64,000 nt of DNA from JABCPE02 sp963516475 (GCA_963516475.1 CAUQBR010000001.1:255865-319864), one strand, 5' to 3'. Counted from the stretch's first letter, positions 43,149-51,572 are shown. Notes: generated from the letters alone by a model not told the origin. Numbers and translations are program-made.

Positions 43149-44663
43149 ATGGCATTTAATTCTATTTTAAATAAAATATTCAATCTTTTCATTCTCAGAA
43201 GAATGGAAGGAATCAACCAGTTTATCGCGCATCCTATCGAGACTCAGCAGAGAGTTTTGTTTTCTCTGCTTTCCCAAGCGAAAAATACAGAATATGGGAA
43301 ACTTCATCACTTTGAAGAAATTAAATCTTATGAGGATTTCAATAAGCAGGTTCCTATCGTGTCATACGAGGATTTTGAACCTTTTATCGAGAAGGCGAGG
43401 CAGGGAAATCCTGATGTTTTTTGGCCTGGAAAAATAAAACATTTCGCGAAATCATCTGGAACGACCAACGCAAAGAGCAAATTCATCCCAATTTCAGATG
43501 AAAGCCTTCAAAACTGCCACTATAAGGCGGGTAAGGACCTTTTGGCGATTTATATTAACAATCATAGAGATAGCAATTTATTTAAATTTAAAAATCTAAG
43601 ATTAGGCGGAAGTGCCGAGCTTTATGAAAGTTTTGGAACGAAATTCGGCGATTTATCAGCGATTTTGATAGAAAATCTGCCTTTTTGGGTAGAGAGAACC
43701 ACCACGCCGAGTAGAGAAGTTTCCCTCATGTCCGAATGGGAAACCAAACTAAAAGCCATAGTTTCAGAAGTAAAAAACAAAGATGTAGGAAGCCTCACAG
43801 GAGTTCCCAGCTGGATGATGGTGCTTCTGCAAAGAGTTTTGAAAGACACAGGAAAGACATCTATTTCTGAAGTCTGGCCAAATCTGGAAGTGTTTTTCCA
43901 TGGCGGAATTAGTTTTGTGCCGTATAGAGAACAATATAAACAGCTGATAGGCAAGGATATCCGTTATTATGAAATTTATAATGCTTCGGAAGGATTTTTC
44001 GGAATTCAAGACCGATTTGGCAGCGATGAAATGCTCCTCATGCTGGATTATGGAATTTTCTATGAATTTATCCCAATGGATACTTTTGGGACAGAAAACG
44101 CAAAAGCCGTTTCGCTGGAAAATGTAGAATTAGGGAAAAATTATGCAGTTGTTATCACCACTAATGGAGGGCTTTGGCGCTATCTGATAGGCGATACAAT
44201 AAGATTCACAGACCTGAAACCTTTTAGATTTAAAATTTCGGGAAGAACCAAGCATTATATCAATGCATTTGGCGAAGAGCTGATGATAGACAATGTGGAA
44301 ACAGCCCTTTCTAAGGCTTGCCAAGAAACTAATGCGAAAATCACGGATTACACAGGTGCGCCAGTCTATATGAAAGATGGCGAATCTGGCAGCCACGAAT
44401 GGATGATAGAGTTTTCCACAGAGCCGAATGATTTTGGGCGTTTTTCTGAAATCTTTGATGAAACACTGAAATCTCTAAACTCTGATTATGAGGCAAAAAG
44501 ATACAATAACATGACCCTGAAACCGCCGATTATCCATAAAGCGAGAACTAATCTTTTCTACGACTGGATGGCGTCTCGTGGGAAGCTGGGCGGACAGAAT
44601 AAAGTCCCACGCCTCAGCAATGATAGACAATACATAGAGCCTCTTTTAGAAGAGAATAAATAA
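43149..44663 (+). CDS. GH3-family acyl-acid-amido synthetase-like protein
   Basis: 504 residues with the GH3 adenylating fold: an ATP motif FAKSSGTTNAKSKFIPIS near residue 100, YEIYNASEGFFGIQ near 278, and LWRYLIGDTIRFTDLKPFRFKISGRTKHYINAFGEELM. Plant GH3 proteins join amino acids to acyl acids; bacterial members in Bacteroidota are widespread and uncharacterised. It is monocistronic with a leaderless promoter and a strong terminator. Confidence 0.9.
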   Translation: MAFNSILNKIFNLFILRRMEGINQFIAHPIETQQRVLFSLLSQAKNTEYGKLHHFEEIKSYEDFNKQVPIVSYEDFEPFIEKARQGNPDVFWPGKIKHFAKSSGTTNAKSKFIPISDESLQNCHYKAGKDLLAIYINNHRDSNLFKFKNLRLGGSAELYESFGTKFGDLSAILIENLPFWVERTTTPSREVSLMSEWETKLKAIVSEVKNKDVGSLTGVPSWMMVLLQRVLKDTGKTSISEVWPNLEVFFHGGISFVPYREQYKQLIGKDIRYYEIYNASEGFFGIQDRFGSDEMLLMLDYGIFYEFIPMDTFGTENAKAVSLENVELGKNYAVVITTNGGLWRYLIGDTIRFTDLKPFRFKISGRTKHYINAFGEELMIDNVETALSKACQETNAKITDYTGAPVYMKDGESGSHEWMIEFSTEPNDFGRFSEIFDETLKSLNSDYEAKRYNNMTLKPPIIHKARTNLFYDWMASRGKLGGQNKVPRLSNDRQYIEPLLEENK

Positions 44664-44664
44664 T

Positions 44665-44691
44665 AAAAACTCCTTTTTAAAGGAGTTTTTT
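44665..44691 (+). terminator. Terminator after the GH3-like gene
   Basis: AAAAACTCCTTT and AAAGGAGTTTTTT pair around TTA. Confidence 0.85.
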
Positions 44692-44872
44692 GTTAATTTT
44701 TGAAGGCAATAAAATCCATCTTGTTTAAACTAATTGCATTGATACTTTTAGAAAAATTTAGAATAAAATCTATGGTTTTCTTTTTAGGAACAAGTACAAT
44801 TTTAGCAAAATTGTAGTTTCTTTTCATTAGAGGAATATTTTTTATTTCTCGAACGAAAAAAACTGTTAATTA

Positions 44873-45461
44873 TTATGATGTTAAAACAATTTTATTTTCT
44901 GCAATTATTTTTCTAATGTTCATCAGGGCGTAGCGCATTCTGCCGAGAGTAGTATTGATACTTGTATTTGTCAGCTCGGCTATCTCTTTTGAATGTCAGT
45001 TCATCATAGAAACGCATTTTGATGATTTCCTGCTGGTTTTCAGGAAGAAATACGATGATGTTTTTCAAATCCTCATGTATTTGGCTGAGAATCAGCTGTT
45101 CCTCAACATTGAAATCAGTTTCTTTAATGGTATCAAAAATAGAAAATTCATCATCCATGTAGGATGTCTCAGACACGGTAATATGTCTAGATTTTGCACG
45201 GAAATGGTCTATGATAAGATTAGAAGCAATTCTTTTAGCCCAGAGGATGAATTTGTCCTCCTCTGTGTATTTTCCTTCTTTTAGTTTGATAATGATTTTT
45301 ATAAAAGTATCTTGGAAAAAATCATTTGCTAGATCTTCATCTTTCACTTTATAAAAAATGAAAGAAAATAAGTCCTGCTGGTGTTTCTGAATTAACTTTT
45401 CTAAAGCCTGTTCATCACCTTTTTGATATTGTGATATGAGGCAACTATCAGATATTTTCAT
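44873..45461 (-). pseudogene. Sigma-70 family RNA polymerase sigma factor, frameshifted in region 4
   Basis: From ATG 45461, region 2 is intact (DLFSFIFYKVKDEDLANDFFQDTFIKII, WAKRIASNLIIDHFR), and region 4 begins normally (LPENQQEIIKMRFYDELTFK). At a run of four A (44987-44990 on the plus strand as T) the frame changes and ends at 44913 after unrelated residues (RDSRADKYKYQYY). Dropping one A restores EIAELTNTSINTTLGRMRYALMNIRKII and a stop at 44873-44875, giving 195 residues with the full helix-turn-helix for the -35 element. Without it, the helix-turn-helix of region 4 is lost. It could be a mutation, a sequencing error or frameshifting. Upstream lies about 150 bp without genes. Confidence 0.85.
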
Positions 45462-45614
45462 AACTCTACATTTTTTATAGAGAAGACGAATCCTCTCCCA
45501 TTATATCAATTATTGAAAATGTAGAATTTTACCTCATGTATTTTAGAATTTTGAATAAACTATATCACAAAGTAAATAAAAATACACCAGAAAAGCAAAT
45601 TTTTTAATAGAAAA

Positions 45615-46136
45615 TTATCCTTTAGGTTTGCTTGAGTTCTTGAAAAGTTCTGTTGGCATGTTGAAAGTAACTCCTAAACGAAATCCCTTCAGTTCTTTTC
45701 CGTGAAGCGCTTGGTTCGGATAAGAAAAAGCATACCCGCCAGTAATATCAAATAAACCAAATAAACTAATTCCCAAATAAGGAGCAAAATATTTGGTGGT
45801 AGCTTCCACTCCAGCCATGTAATAATAGGCGTGAGCGACATAGACTTCTTTTCTAGGATTGAATAAAATATCTCCATGGACTTTTGGCATTATTGCAAAT
45901 TTACCATTTGTAGCTCCCATCAGAGCAGATGCTCCAACACGAAATGCCACATTATCAGTATCCTTTTGGGTAAATAAAATTTTCCCGCCTACTTCTCCAA
46001 AACTTTGGTTTTGGTAAGCATATCCCACGCTAATCATTGTAAATGAAGTATTCTGAGCATGAATAAGTGAAGAACTGAATAAAAAAGCAAGGAGCAGACT
46101 CCATTTGCTTTTTAGTATGGATTTAGTAGCTTTCAT
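45615..46136 (-). CDS. Hypothetical exported protein, probable small outer-membrane protein
   Basis: 173 residues with a signal peptide (SLLLAFLFSSSLIHA, cut near AQ-NT). The mature part has beta strands rich in Gly and aromatics (MISVGYAYQNQSFGEVGGKILF, YVAHAYYYMAGVEA, YFAPYLGISLFGLFDITGGYAFSY, GFRLGVTFNM), suggesting a small beta-barrel, but no family was identified. Its start overlaps the end of panB by 14 bp, so it is co-transcribed with panB; a functional link is not apparent. Confidence 0.75.
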   Translation of the reverse strand: MKATKSILKSKWSLLLAFLFSSSLIHAQNTSFTMISVGYAYQNQSFGEVGGKILFTQKDTDNVAFRVGASALMGATNGKFAIMPKVHGDILFNPRKEVYVAHAYYYMAGVEATTKYFAPYLGISLFGLFDITGGYAFSYPNQALHGKELKGFRLGVTFNMPTELFKNSSKPKG

Positions 46137-46938
46137 TTTCGTTAGGGAAGTTTTGTTCTTTCACATCTTTTACAAATTGTCCCACAGCTGAGGTGATTTC
46201 AGAATAGAGGTCAAGATATTTTCTTAAAAATTTAGGTTTGAAACCTTCATTCATTCCCACCATATCTTGATAAACTAAAACCTGCCCATCGCAGTGAACA
46301 CCCGCTCCGATACCAATAGTAGGAATGGAAATGCTCTCTGTAACTTGTTTAGCTAACTGACTAGGGATTTTTTCTAAAACTAAAGAAAAACAACCTAAAC
46401 TTTCTAATAATTTAGCATCCTCGATGAGTTTTTGGGCTTCGGCATCTTCTTTAGCTCTGAGTTTATAGCTTCCGAACTGATTGATACTCTGTGGAGTAAG
46501 CCCAAGGTGACCCATCACAGGAATCCCCGCATTCACGATTTTTTTGATAGAATCTGCGACTTCACTTCCGCCTTCTAGTTTGATGGCGCTCGCTCCTGTT
46601 TCTTTCATGATTCGGATAGCGGAATCCAAAGCCTTGTCTGGATTACATTGGTAAGAACCAAAAGGTAAATCTACCACCACCAAAGCTCTTTTTATTCCTC
46701 TCACCACACTTTGTGCATGATAAATCATGTGGTCAAGGGTAATAGGCAGGGTGGTGTCATATCCAGCCATTACATTGGCAGCAGAATCACCCACCAAAAT
46801 AGTGTCTATCCCGCCAGCATCCAGCATTCTGGCAGTTGTAAAGTCATAAGCTGTGAGCATGGATATTTTCTCGCCATCCTGTTTCATTTTTCGGATGGTT
46901 TCTGTGGTTATCTTTTTTATTTCAGAATGTATAGACAT
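46123..46938 (-). CDS. panB: 3-methyl-2-oxobutanoate hydroxymethyltransferase
   Basis: 271 residues; first committed step of pantothenate (coenzyme A) synthesis. Motifs: ISMLTAYDFTTARMLDAGGID, LVGDSAANVMAGYDTTLPITLDHMIYH with metal-binding Asp, VVVDLPFGSYQ, GASAIKLEGG, PVMGHLGLTPQSIN, the catalytic-site SIPTIGIGAGVHCDGQVLVYQDMVG, and FKPKFLRKY. Complete and of normal length. The downstream gene overlaps its end. Confidence 0.96.
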   Translation of the reverse strand: MSIHSEIKKITTETIRKMKQDGEKISMLTAYDFTTARMLDAGGIDTILVGDSAANVMAGYDTTLPITLDHMIYHAQSVVRGIKRALVVVDLPFGSYQCNPDKALDSAIRIMKETGASAIKLEGGSEVADSIKKIVNAGIPVMGHLGLTPQSINQFGSYKLRAKEDAEAQKLIEDAKLLESLGCFSLVLEKIPSQLAKQVTESISIPTIGIGAGVHCDGQVLVYQDMVGMNEGFKPKFLRKYLDLYSEITSAVGQFVKDVKEQNFPNENESY

Positions 46939-46963
46939 AGTTTTTATTTTTTAAATGTAAAGA

Positions 46964-46971
46964 CAAAAATA
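46964..46971 (-). promoter_or_regulatory. -7 element of the panB promoter
   Basis: Minus-strand TATTTTTG lies 25 bp before panB; the next gene's terminator stem is immediately upstream. Confidence 0.5.
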
Positions 46972-46973
46972 CA

Positions 46974-46997
46974 TAAAAAAATAGGCATTAGCCTATT
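46974..46997 (-). terminator. Terminator after the Crp/Fnr gene
   Basis: AATAGGC and GCCTATT pair around ATTA and run into T residues on the minus strand. Confidence 0.75.
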
Positions 46998-47008
46998 CTA
47001 TGAAAATT

Positions 47009-47725
47009 TTAATTGTAATCTACATGACCCAGTTTTCTCAATCTGTTATGGTCTAGTATTTTTATATTTCTTCCCTCCACCTCTATCAGCTGGTCGGTTT
47101 TAAACTCAGAGATAAGTCTGATGGCGCTTTCTGTAGCGGTTCCTATAAGGTTAGATATTTCTTCTCTTGTCAAAGAAATTTTTATAAAACCTTCAGGATC
47201 AGTTCCTAACTTAAGTTCTAATAAAAGAAGTATCTCAGCTAGTCTTTCTCGTACTGTTTTCTGTGCAAGGAGTGTGATCGTATTAGAATACTCTCCTAAT
47301 TCACAAGAAATTTTCTGAAGCATGGCATAAGACAACTTTGGATTAAACATAAGTAGCTTATGGAAAATTTCTCCAGAAACGAAAGTCACCTGCACAGGAG
47401 ACATCGCTTCAGCAGAAGCACCAAATTCCTCTTCTGAAAGCAATGAACGATAACCGATGAGGTCACCTTCCTTCGCGAAGCGTAGAATCTGCTGTTTCTT
47501 ATTAAACCCCATTTTATAGAGTTTTATCGCGCCTTTTTGTATGAAAAAAACGCCCTTTGGCATCTCACCTTCAGCGAAAACTAACTTGCCTTTTGGAATA
47601 GAGATAACTTTCTTTTCATCTAAATATCTCTGGAAATCCTCTTCTGAAAGACATTCCTCAAAAGACTTTTCACAGAAAATATTCTGAAAATTATGTTCGA
47701 TCTCAATGTGATGTTCTATCAGCAT
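47009..47725 (-). CDS. Crp/Fnr family transcription regulator
   Basis: 238 residues. The cyclic-nucleotide-binding fold is seen in VISIPKGKLVFAEGEMPKGVFFIQKGAIKLYKMG and LIGYRSLLSEEEFGASAEAM; a long dimer helix and a C-terminal winged helix (LTREEISNLIGTATESAIRLISEF) follow. There is no Cys cluster near the N-terminus that would bind an Fe-S cluster as in Fnr (two scattered Cys only), so sensing is probably by another ligand. A palindrome lies over its own promoter, suggesting autoregulation. Confidence 0.9.
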   Translation of the reverse strand: MLIEHHIEIEHNFQNIFCEKSFEECLSEEDFQRYLDEKKVISIPKGKLVFAEGEMPKGVFFIQKGAIKLYKMGFNKKQQILRFAKEGDLIGYRSLLSEEEFGASAEAMSPVQVTFVSGEIFHKLLMFNPKLSYAMLQKISCELGEYSNTITLLAQKTVRERLAEILLLLELKLGTDPEGFIKISLTREEISNLIGTATESAIRLISEFKTDQLIEVEGRNIKILDHNRLRKLGHVDYN

Positions 47726-47734
47726 AATTATATG

Positions 47735-47753
47735 ATATTTGTCAGCAAATATA
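47735..47753. promoter_or_regulatory. Palindromic operator overlapping the Crp/Fnr gene's -7 element
   Basis: ATATTTG-TCAG-CAAATAT (47735-47752) is a perfect 7-bp-arm inverted repeat. The minus-strand -7 box TATATTTG (47746-47753) forms one arm, so a dimer bound here would block RNA polymerase. It resembles the two-fold sites of Crp/Fnr proteins in size. Confidence 0.5.
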
Positions 47754-47794
47754 ACATTTTTTTTTTAACAGCTAAATTTATTTAATTATAGTTT

Positions 47795-47842
47795 AAAAAA
47801 GACCTCCCTAATAGTAAATAAATGACTAAAATAAAGGAGTTC
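47795..47842 (-). terminator. Weak terminator candidate after tgt
   Basis: Minus-strand GAACTCC and GGAGGTC pair with one mismatch around a loop of about 28 bases, followed by six T. Confidence 0.35.
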
Positions 47843-47862
47843 TGTTTAATTGAAATTTAAAA

Positions 47863-48996
47863 TTACAATCTTTGTTTCAGTTGAGGTATTATCTGGTCTT
47901 TCCATTCGTAGAAGTCTCCAGCAAGAATATGTTCTCTGGCGGTTCTTACCAAATCTAAATAAAATGCCAAGTTGTGAATGGAAGCAATCTGTTTTGCTAA
48001 ATATTCTTTCGCTACGAAAAGATGCCTTACATAGGCCTTGCTGTATTCTCTATCCACGAAACTTGTCCCAAATTCATCTAGTGGCGAAAAATCGTCTTTC
48101 CATTTTTGGTTTTTCATGTTCATCACACCATTCCAAGTGAAAAGCATAGCGTTTCTGGCGTTTCGTGTCGGCATTACGCAGTCCATCATATCAATTCCCA
48201 GCCCGATGCTTTCCAAGATATTCCAAGGCGTTCCAACACCCATTAGATATCGTGGTTTTTCTTTTGGTAAAATGTCTGTAACGATGTCTGTGATTTCGTA
48301 CATTATTTCTTCTGGTTCTCCCACAGAAAGCCCTCCGATGGCATTTCCTGCAGCTCCTGCTTCTGAGATGACTTCGGCAGAGATTTTTCTAAGGTCATGA
48401 TAAACAGAACCTTGAACGATTGGGAATAAATTCTGCTGATGTCCGTAGATTTCTTTATTTGCTGATGTCCAGTCAATACATCTTTTTAGCCAGCGGTGCG
48501 TAAGCTCCATGGATTCCTTGGCTTGGTTGTATTCGCATGGGTAAGGAGTACACTCATCAAAAGCCATGAAAATATCTGCTCCTATTTGTCGCTGGATTTC
48601 CATTGACTTTTCAGGAGAAATAAAATGATAACTTCCGTCTATATGAGATTTGAATTTTACGCCTTCTTCGGTCATTTTTCTGCTTGCAGCCAGAGAAAAC
48701 ACCTGATAACCGCCGCTGTCGGTAAGAATAGGTCTGTCCCAGTTCATAAACTGATGCAGTCCACCTGCCTTCTGCATAATCTCCATTCCTGGGCGGAGAT
48801 AAAGATGGTAGGTGTTTCCTAAGATGATTTGTGCTTTTATATCTTCTTTCAGTTCGCGCTGGTGAACGGTTTTTACGCTTGCCACAGTTCCCACAGGCAT
48901 GAAAATAGGAGTTTGTATTTCTCCGTGGTCTGTGGTGATTTTCCCTGCACGGGCTTTTCCAGTGGTAGTTTTTTCAACTTCAAAAAAATTCTTCAT
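47863..48996 (-). CDS. tgt: tRNA-guanine transglycosylase (queuosine)
   Basis: 377 residues; exchanges G34 for preQ1 in tRNAs with GUN anticodons. Motifs: MPVGTVASVKTV, ILGNTYHLYLRPG, WDRPILTDSGGYQVFSLA with an active-site Asp, GGLSVGEP, and DCVMPTRNARNAMLFTWNG. The usual zinc motif C-x-C-x2-C after that (as in ECDCYTC) is replaced by EFGTSFVD, while HNL is retained; zinc-free Tgt is common in Bacteroidota. It lies 11 bp after DUF4296. Confidence 0.95.
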   Translation of the reverse strand: MKNFFEVEKTTTGKARAGKITTDHGEIQTPIFMPVGTVASVKTVHQRELKEDIKAQIILGNTYHLYLRPGMEIMQKAGGLHQFMNWDRPILTDSGGYQVFSLAASRKMTEEGVKFKSHIDGSYHFISPEKSMEIQRQIGADIFMAFDECTPYPCEYNQAKESMELTHRWLKRCIDWTSANKEIYGHQQNLFPIVQGSVYHDLRKISAEVISEAGAAGNAIGGLSVGEPEEIMYEITDIVTDILPKEKPRYLMGVGTPWNILESIGLGIDMMDCVMPTRNARNAMLFTWNGVMNMKNQKWKDDFSPLDEFGTSFVDREYSKAYVRHLFVAKEYLAKQIASIHNLAFYLDLVRTAREHILAGDFYEWKDQIIPQLKQRL

Positions 48997-49007
48997 AGAG
49001 GAATATT

Positions 49008-49367
49008 TTATTGTTCAGGTTTATCTTCGAATTTATTTTTCTTTAAATATTCTTTCATTTTCGGGTCTTTCTCCAAAATTATTTTTTTTGCATTGTCATA
49101 TATTTCATTCAGACTTTTGGAGTCGTTAACATAATAATTATAACTATCCTTAAAATCACGAGCCGAGATATTATGCTTTTTCAAAACAAAAAGATTGGCA
49201 TCTTCCAAGTCCATTTTGGGCTGAATTACATAGGCCTGCTCATAGATGGCAAAATCTGCTATAACTTCTGATAGTTTTTCCTTACTGATGAGGTTTTTGG
49301 GTTTTTCGGCTGAATTATCACAAGAAAATAACGCCAGAAAAAGAACCGTTACAAAGATTTTTTTCAT
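49008..49367 (-). CDS. DUF4296 lipoprotein
   Basis: 119 residues with a lipoprotein signal (IFVTVLFLALFSC, Cys near residue 16). The mature part is helical: LISKEKLSEVIADFAIYEQAYVIQ, FVLKKHNISARDFKDSYNYYVND and LNEIYDNAKKIILEKDPKM, matching the DUF4296 pattern of Bacteroidota. Function unknown. It is between a GT2 glycosyltransferase (2 bp upstream) and tgt, and likely shares their transcript. Confidence 0.85.
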   Translation of the reverse strand: MKKIFVTVLFLALFSCDNSAEKPKNLISKEKLSEVIADFAIYEQAYVIQPKMDLEDANLFVLKKHNISARDFKDSYNYYVNDSKSLNEIYDNAKKIILEKDPKMKEYLKKNKFEDKPEQ

Positions 49368-49369
49368 AG

Positions 49370-50086
49370 TTATAAAGTTCCGAATAATGATTTTAATTTT
49401 AATTTAATAACACCAAATATGGCTTCGGTGATGATGCCACCGTTCATCTTCGATTCTCCCTGCGTTCTGTCTGTAAAGATGATAGGAACTTCTACTAATT
49501 TTAGTCCTTTTTTGAATGCACGATATTTCATCTCAACCTGAAATCCATAGCCTTTTAATCTGATTTTTTCTAAACCGATATTTTCCAGCGCTTTTCTCGA
49601 AAAACAAACAAAACCAGCCGTGGTGTCATGGATAGGAATTCCTAAAATGAATCTCACATATTTCGATGCGAAATAAGACAGCAGCACTCTGCTCATGGGC
49701 CAGTTGACCACATTCACGCCCTTGCAGTATCTGGAACCGATGGACATATCGGCATTTTGGCAGGCTTCCAATAATTTTGGTAAGTCATTGGGATTGTGTG
49801 AGAAATCGGCATCCATCTCAAAAATATAATCATAATTGTGACGAAGCGCCCAGCCAAAGCCGTGCAGATAAGCCTTTCCTAAACCATTTTTAGCTTTTCT
49901 AACGCTCAAATGGAGATGTGCAGGGGACTCATTTTGAAGGGTTTTTACAATCTCTGCAGTGCCGTCAGGAGAGGAATCATCTACGACTAAAATATGAAAA
50001 TCTTGTCCCAAAGAAAATATAGCCGAAATAATATCTCGGATATTTTCTTTCTCGTTGTAAGTAGGGATAATAACTAACTTTTTCAT
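49370..50086 (-). CDS. Polyprenol phosphate mannosyltransferase-like GT2 enzyme
   Basis: 238 residues of glycosyltransferase family 2, Dpm1 type without a membrane domain. LVIIPTYNEKENIRDII starts the GT-A fold, LVVDDSSPDGTAEIV follows, and YIFEMDADFSHNPNDLP carries the DxD metal motif; GSRYCKGVNVVNWPMSRVLLSYFA, TAGFVCFSRKAL and KLVEVPIIFTDRTQGESKM complete the Dpm1-like pattern. It probably charges undecaprenyl phosphate with a sugar for glycoprotein or envelope glycan synthesis. Near-leaderless. Confidence 0.9.
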   Translation of the reverse strand: MKKLVIIPTYNEKENIRDIISAIFSLGQDFHILVVDDSSPDGTAEIVKTLQNESPAHLHLSVRKAKNGLGKAYLHGFGWALRHNYDYIFEMDADFSHNPNDLPKLLEACQNADMSIGSRYCKGVNVVNWPMSRVLLSYFASKYVRFILGIPIHDTTAGFVCFSRKALENIGLEKIRLKGYGFQVEMKYRAFKKGLKLVEVPIIFTDRTQGESKMNGGIITEAIFGVIKLKLKSLFGTL

Positions 50087-50099
50087 TCAGAATAAGGTG

Positions 50100-50107
50100 C
50101 AAATATA
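50100..50107 (-). promoter_or_regulatory. -7 element of the GT2-DUF4296-tgt run
   Basis: Minus-strand TATATTTG lies 13 bases before ATG 50086, so the leader would be under 10 nt. Confidence 0.5.
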
Positions 50108-50148
50108 ATCTTTTTTAAATCTTCAGGTTTAAAAATAATATAAAACCT

Positions 50149-50156
50149 TATTTTTG
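50149..50156 (+). promoter_or_regulatory. -7 element of the DUF4271-hemD pair
   Basis: TATTTTTG lies 16 bases before the GTG start at 50173. It is divergent from the GT2 promoter. Confidence 0.5.
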
Positions 50157-50172
50157 TTGAAAATTTTTTTGA

Positions 50173-50814
50173 GTGGTTAGAATTGTTGAAAACCATGATT
50201 GGGTTATTTTTACCCTTCTTGGGCTAGGAGTAGTATATTTGATTTTGTTTAACTGGGTACAGAAAGAGGTTTCTTTCAGGGAATATCTTTTGCAGTCTTA
50301 TGGAGAGGCTCAGAATAATCTGCTCAGCTGGATATTTGTCAGTTGTGTGTTTATTGTCAGCCAAGCTCTTTTGTTGGCTCAGCATATTCCTATTGTTCCT
50401 CGTTATGTATCGGATAATGATATTTCGGGCTGGGTTCCGAATAAGATAGGATTTATGATAATAATTCTGAGTGTTTATTATTTACTAAAAACACTCATTA
50501 CCTTATTGTTTTATAGAGCGGTTACCCGACCTAAAAAATGGATGGTTCTGGGATTCATTGCTCAGCGGTTTTATTTTGTAGAATCACTTTTAATAATGCT
50601 GGCTGTCATTGTCCACTACTATTTAGGCGTTGATAAGCAGCAGGCTTACCTTATATATATAGTTACAGAAATGGTCTTTTTTGTTGTAAAAAACATATGT
50701 TATTTTCTCCACAAAGAAAAGCCTTTGCCAGAGGAGTGGTATTATAAAATTTTGTATATTTGCACGCTCCAAATTTTGCCTATGCTGGCGGTTTGGAAGT
50801 TTGTATTTTTATGA
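50173..50814 (+). CDS. DUF4271 membrane protein
   Basis: 213 residues starting at a GTG. Six predicted membrane helices: WVIFTLLGLGVVYLILFNWV, LLSWIFVSCVFIVSQALLLA, IGFMIIILSVYYLLKTLITLLFY, the FYFVESLLIMLAVIVHYYLG region, AYLIYIVTEMVFFVVKNICY and ILYICTLQILPMLAVWKFVF. This is the Bacteroidota-specific DUF4271, commonly placed directly before hemD. Function unknown. hemD follows after 14 bp. Confidence 0.82.
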   Translation: MVRIVENHDWVIFTLLGLGVVYLILFNWVQKEVSFREYLLQSYGEAQNNLLSWIFVSCVFIVSQALLLAQHIPIVPRYVSDNDISGWVPNKIGFMIIILSVYYLLKTLITLLFYRAVTRPKKWMVLGFIAQRFYFVESLLIMLAVIVHYYLGVDKQQAYLIYIVTEMVFFVVKNICYFLHKEKPLPEEWYYKILYICTLQILPMLAVWKFVFL

Positions 50815-50828
50815 ACCTATAAGGATAA

Positions 50829-51572
50829 ATGATGAAAGTAAGGTCAATATTGGTATCACAACCGGCACCAAGTGCAGAATCTTCTCCATATTTGGAGCTT
50901 TTAAAAAGGGAAAAAATAAAGGTGGATTTCCGTTCCTTTATACAAGTAGCGGGAGTAGATGCAAGGGAGTTCAGACAGCAGAAAATAGATATTTCACAGT
51001 ATACAGGGATAATATTCACAAGTAGAGGGGCTATTGACCATTATTTTAGATTGGCAGAAGAGCTTCGTTTCCAAGTGCCAGACAGCATGAGATACATCTG
51101 TCAATCTGAAGCTGTTGCGAACTATTTGCAAAAACATATTGTTTACAGAAAGCGAAAAATAAGTTTTGGAGAGAAAACAGTGGCGGATATGCTGCCTTTG
51201 TTCAAAAAATTTCCAGATGAAAAATACCTCCTGCCGTGTTCTGATGTGATGGGAGATGATATTCCTAAGGTTTTGGACAGCTCTGGAATAAACTGGACAA
51301 AAGCTGTGATGTACAAAACTGTAAGCAGTGACTTGTCTGATGTAAAACTTAAGGACTATGACATGCTCGTGTTTTTCAGTCCGCAGGGAATAAAATCTTT
51401 ATTCAAGAATTTTGAAGATTTTAAACAAGGAGACAAAAAAATAGGCGTTTTTGGAGAGGGAACCAGACAAGCTGCGGAAGAAGCAGGATTGCGTGTGGAT
51501 GTAATGGCGCCTACAAAGGAAACTCCTTCTATGGCTATGGCAATAGAAAAATATATTACAAATAGTAAATAA
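50829..51572 (+). CDS. hemD: Uroporphyrinogen-III synthase
   Basis: 247 residues, two-lobed HemD fold; closes and rearranges hydroxymethylbilane in haem synthesis. HemD is poorly conserved; visible marks are ILVSQPAPSAESSPYLELL, YTGIIFTSRGAIDHYF, YLLPCSDVMGDDIPKVL, DMLVFFSPQGIKSLF and FGEGTRQAAEEAGL. The C-terminal VMAPTKETPSMAMAIEKYI is typical. Order DUF4271-hemD is characteristic of Flavobacteriia and supports the call. Confidence 0.87.
   Translation: MMKVRSILVSQPAPSAESSPYLELLKREKIKVDFRSFIQVAGVDAREFRQQKIDISQYTGIIFTSRGAIDHYFRLAEELRFQVPDSMRYICQSEAVANYLQKHIVYRKRKISFGEKTVADMLPLFKKFPDEKYLLPCSDVMGDDIPKVLDSSGINWTKAVMYKTVSSDLSDVKLKDYDMLVFFSPQGIKSLFKNFEDFKQGDKKIGVFGEGTRQAAEEAGLRVDVMAPTKETPSMAMAIEKYITNSK

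Noticed and set aside
44796..44814. Inverted repeat ACAATTTT-AGC-AAAATTGT after the GH3 gene
   Set aside because: It has no T tract and no relation to a promoter; in AT-rich DNA an 8-bp stem can arise by chance. The rest of 44692-44872 holds nothing I can support.
45485..45530. GATATAATGGG-like -10 element before the sigma factor gene
   Set aside because: TATAAT is not the Bacteroidota consensus, and chance occurrence in AT-rich DNA is likely.
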